Source of the DNA: Rothia sp. ZJ932
GTDB lineage: Bacteria; Actinomycetota; Actinomycetes; Actinomycetales; Micrococcaceae
Direction of reading: 5' to 3'
Assembly (NCBI RefSeq): GCF_016924835.1
Contig: NZ_CP070480.1
Coordinates: 682,001-746,000, forward strand
Length of the DNA: 64,000 nt
The position numbers and the translations under genes were made by a program. Of the stretch, positions 62,719 to 64,000 are shown one piece after another. How positions within the stretch are numbered: position 1 is the stretch's first letter; each line of letters opens with the position of its first letter. Below the pieces are notes generated by a model, which had not been told where the DNA came from, ran no database searches, and saw only the letters and a list, made by a program, of their open reading frames with translations.

Positions 62719-64000
62719 ATGACGCGTACAGTCAAAACGCCGCCTGGGGATCTAGCCCCCAACGGTTTGACCCGCGAAATGATGGAGAAAGTCGAATCTG
62801 GCGTTCTCGCTAAGCGAGTCTTCTGGCCCGCAACCATCATCATGGTCGCATTCATCGGCTGGGTACTGGCAATGCCCGACACCGCTCAAGAGATCTTCTC
62901 GGATCTCCAGAGCACCGTAATCGGTTACTTCGGTTGGTACTACGTAGCCCTTGTGGCATTCTTTGTGGTTTTCGCTCTCTACGTTGGTTTCTCCCGCTTG
63001 GGCGACGTGAAAATCGGTAGTGACGACGATGAACCTGATTTTAGCTTTCTGACCTGGCTTTCCTTCCTGTTCGCAGCAGGTATGGGTATTGGTCTGGTGT
63101 TCTACGGTGCTTCAGAGCCCCTCATGCACTACGTCAGCCCGCGTCCTGGCGTTGGCGGTAACGAAGCTCAGGTAGCTCAGGCAGCAATGAGCCAGTCCTT
63201 CTTGCACTGGGGTCTGCACCCCTGGGCAATCTATGTGATTGTTGGTCTTGCACTGGCATACGCTACCCACCGTCAGGGGTTGCCCCTTTCTATCCGCTAC
63301 GCGCTCAAGCCTATTTTCGGCAAGCGCATTGAAGGCGGCTGGGGCGATGTAATCGACGTCATCGCTCTGGTAGGTACTCTCTTTGGTGTTGCAACCTCCA
63401 TGGGTCTAGGCGTGATGCAGATTGCAGCTGGTCTGGGCTACATGAACATCGATGCCAACACCCAGCTGGGCTACGTTGCGATTATTGCTGTGCTAACCGT
63501 CGTTACTCTCATTTCAGTGGTGACCGGTCTTGAAAAAGGCATGAAGATCCTCTCTAACGGCAACCTGATACTGGCAGCGGTTGTCTGCATCTTTGTTTTG
63601 CTGGTTGGTCCCACCCTCTTCATCTTCCGAGAGTTTGTTGCTGCTATCGGTGCGTACTTGCAGAACTTCATCTCGCTGACCTTCAACACTCTGGCACTCT
63701 ACGGCGATGAGGGTCAGCAGTTCCAGGCTGCATGGACCACCTTCTACTGGGGCTGGTGGATTTCATGGTCGCCCTTCGTTGGTATGTTCATCGCCCGCGT
63801 CTCTAAGGGACGCACCGTGCGTGAATTCGTGCTGGGCGTTCTGCTGGCACCCTCACTGATCTCATTCTTCTGGTTCACCGTCATGGGCGGTTCAGCTCTG
63901 TATCGCCAGCTCTTTCAGGGCGGCGGTCTGCTGGAGGAGGACGGCTCAGCTGTTGCAGAAAACATCCTCTTCCGTATGCTGGAGGGCATGCCCGCAAGTA
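62719..64000 (+). CDS. BCCT family transporter (3' partial)
   Basis: The frame is open to the end of the window: 427 codons. The protein has the betaine/carnitine/choline transporter plan: a polar N-terminus of about 30 residues, then spans beginning VFWPATIIMVAFIGWVL, the substrate segment FAAGMGIGLVFYGASEPLMHY (G-M-G-I-G motif near 115), and WTTFYWGWWISWSPFVGMFIARVSKGRTVREF with the conserved Trp-rich span 8. The ATG has AAGGAG at 5 bases. A Na- or H-coupled uptake of glycine betaine is expected, but substrate is inference. The end is missing. Confidence 0.95.
   Translation, partial: MTRTVKTPPGDLAPNGLTREMMEKVESGVLAKRVFWPATIIMVAFIGWVLAMPDTAQEIFSDLQSTVIGYFGWYYVALVAFFVVFALYVGFSRLGDVKIGSDDDEPDFSFLTWLSFLFAAGMGIGLVFYGASEPLMHYVSPRPGVGGNEAQVAQAAMSQSFLHWGLHPWAIYVIVGLALAYATHRQGLPLSIRYALKPIFGKRIEGGWGDVIDVIALVGTLFGVATSMGLGVMQIAAGLGYMNIDANTQLGYVAIIAVLTVVTLISVVTGLEKGMKILSNGNLILAAVVCIFVLLVGPTLFIFREFVAAIGAYLQNFISLTFNTLALYGDEGQQFQAAWTTFYWGWWISWSPFVGMFIARVSKGRTVREFVLGVLLAPSLISFFWFTVMGGSALYRQLFQGGGLLEEDGSAVAENILFRMLEGMPAS

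Overview
The window looks like a chromosome segment of an actinobacterium of the Micrococcaceae, most likely Rothia. This rests on the gene set and order (guaB, guaB3, SURF1, DUF3817, guaA; a monomeric isocitrate dehydrogenase; an actinobacterial DUF4011/SF1-type helicase-like giant protein with a small partner), the moderate G+C, frequent GTG starts and many leaderless starts with a TANNNT box 6-7 nt upstream. The genus is inferred from overall resemblance; I could not run a search.

Layout. 1-7.2 kb: the end of a membrane O-acyltransferase, then guanine nucleotide synthesis (guaB, guaB3, guaA) around SURF1 and DUF3817 genes. 7.2-7.6 kb: a convergent junction packed with hairpins, including a perfect 27-bp palindrome. 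7.6-14.9 kb: an alpha-glucoside locus, with two tandem GH13 alpha-glucosidases and an endonuclease/exonuclease/phosphatase protein on the minus strand, diverging from an alpha-glucoside PTS EIICB and an RpiR regulator. 14.8-19.4 kb: a small membrane protein, a 1280-residue helicase-like protein with a degenerate P-loop, and its small partner. 19.5-32.6 kb: housekeeping genes (FmdB-like, 5-FTHF cyclo-ligase, galU, MscS, NUDIX, a PLP aminotransferase, xseAB, ispH) mixed with Micrococcaceae membrane proteins.

32.7-38.1 kb: an HAAAP amino-acid carrier, an SMR efflux protein, and a two-component system next to an ABC-2 exporter. 38.3-47.2 kb: ychF, a YtxH-like coiled-coil protein, a LigT-type phosphoesterase, yjdM, a patatin-like lipase, an MFS carrier, tpx, OsmC and an amino-acid permease. 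47.3-52.6 kb is the accessory and decaying part: a wrecked CPA2 antiporter, DUF2252, thymidine kinase, a Ser-rich secreted protein whose lipobox cysteine is missing, an AAA ATPase remnant, an MNT nucleotidyltransferase remnant with an amber codon, and a degenerate IS5-like element with intact ends. A separate HepT remnant sits at 39.5 kb. 52.6-64 kb: monomeric icd, NUDIX, a VOC protein, an S9 peptidase, pyroglutamyl peptidase, a DUF805 protein, pgi and the start of a BCCT transporter.

I see no rRNA, tRNA, CRISPR array or intact prophage. The least ordinary items are the alpha-glucoside locus with its shared 9-mer and the structured rpiR leader, the degenerate helicase-like pair, the toxin-antitoxin graveyard, and the consistent leaderless start architecture.
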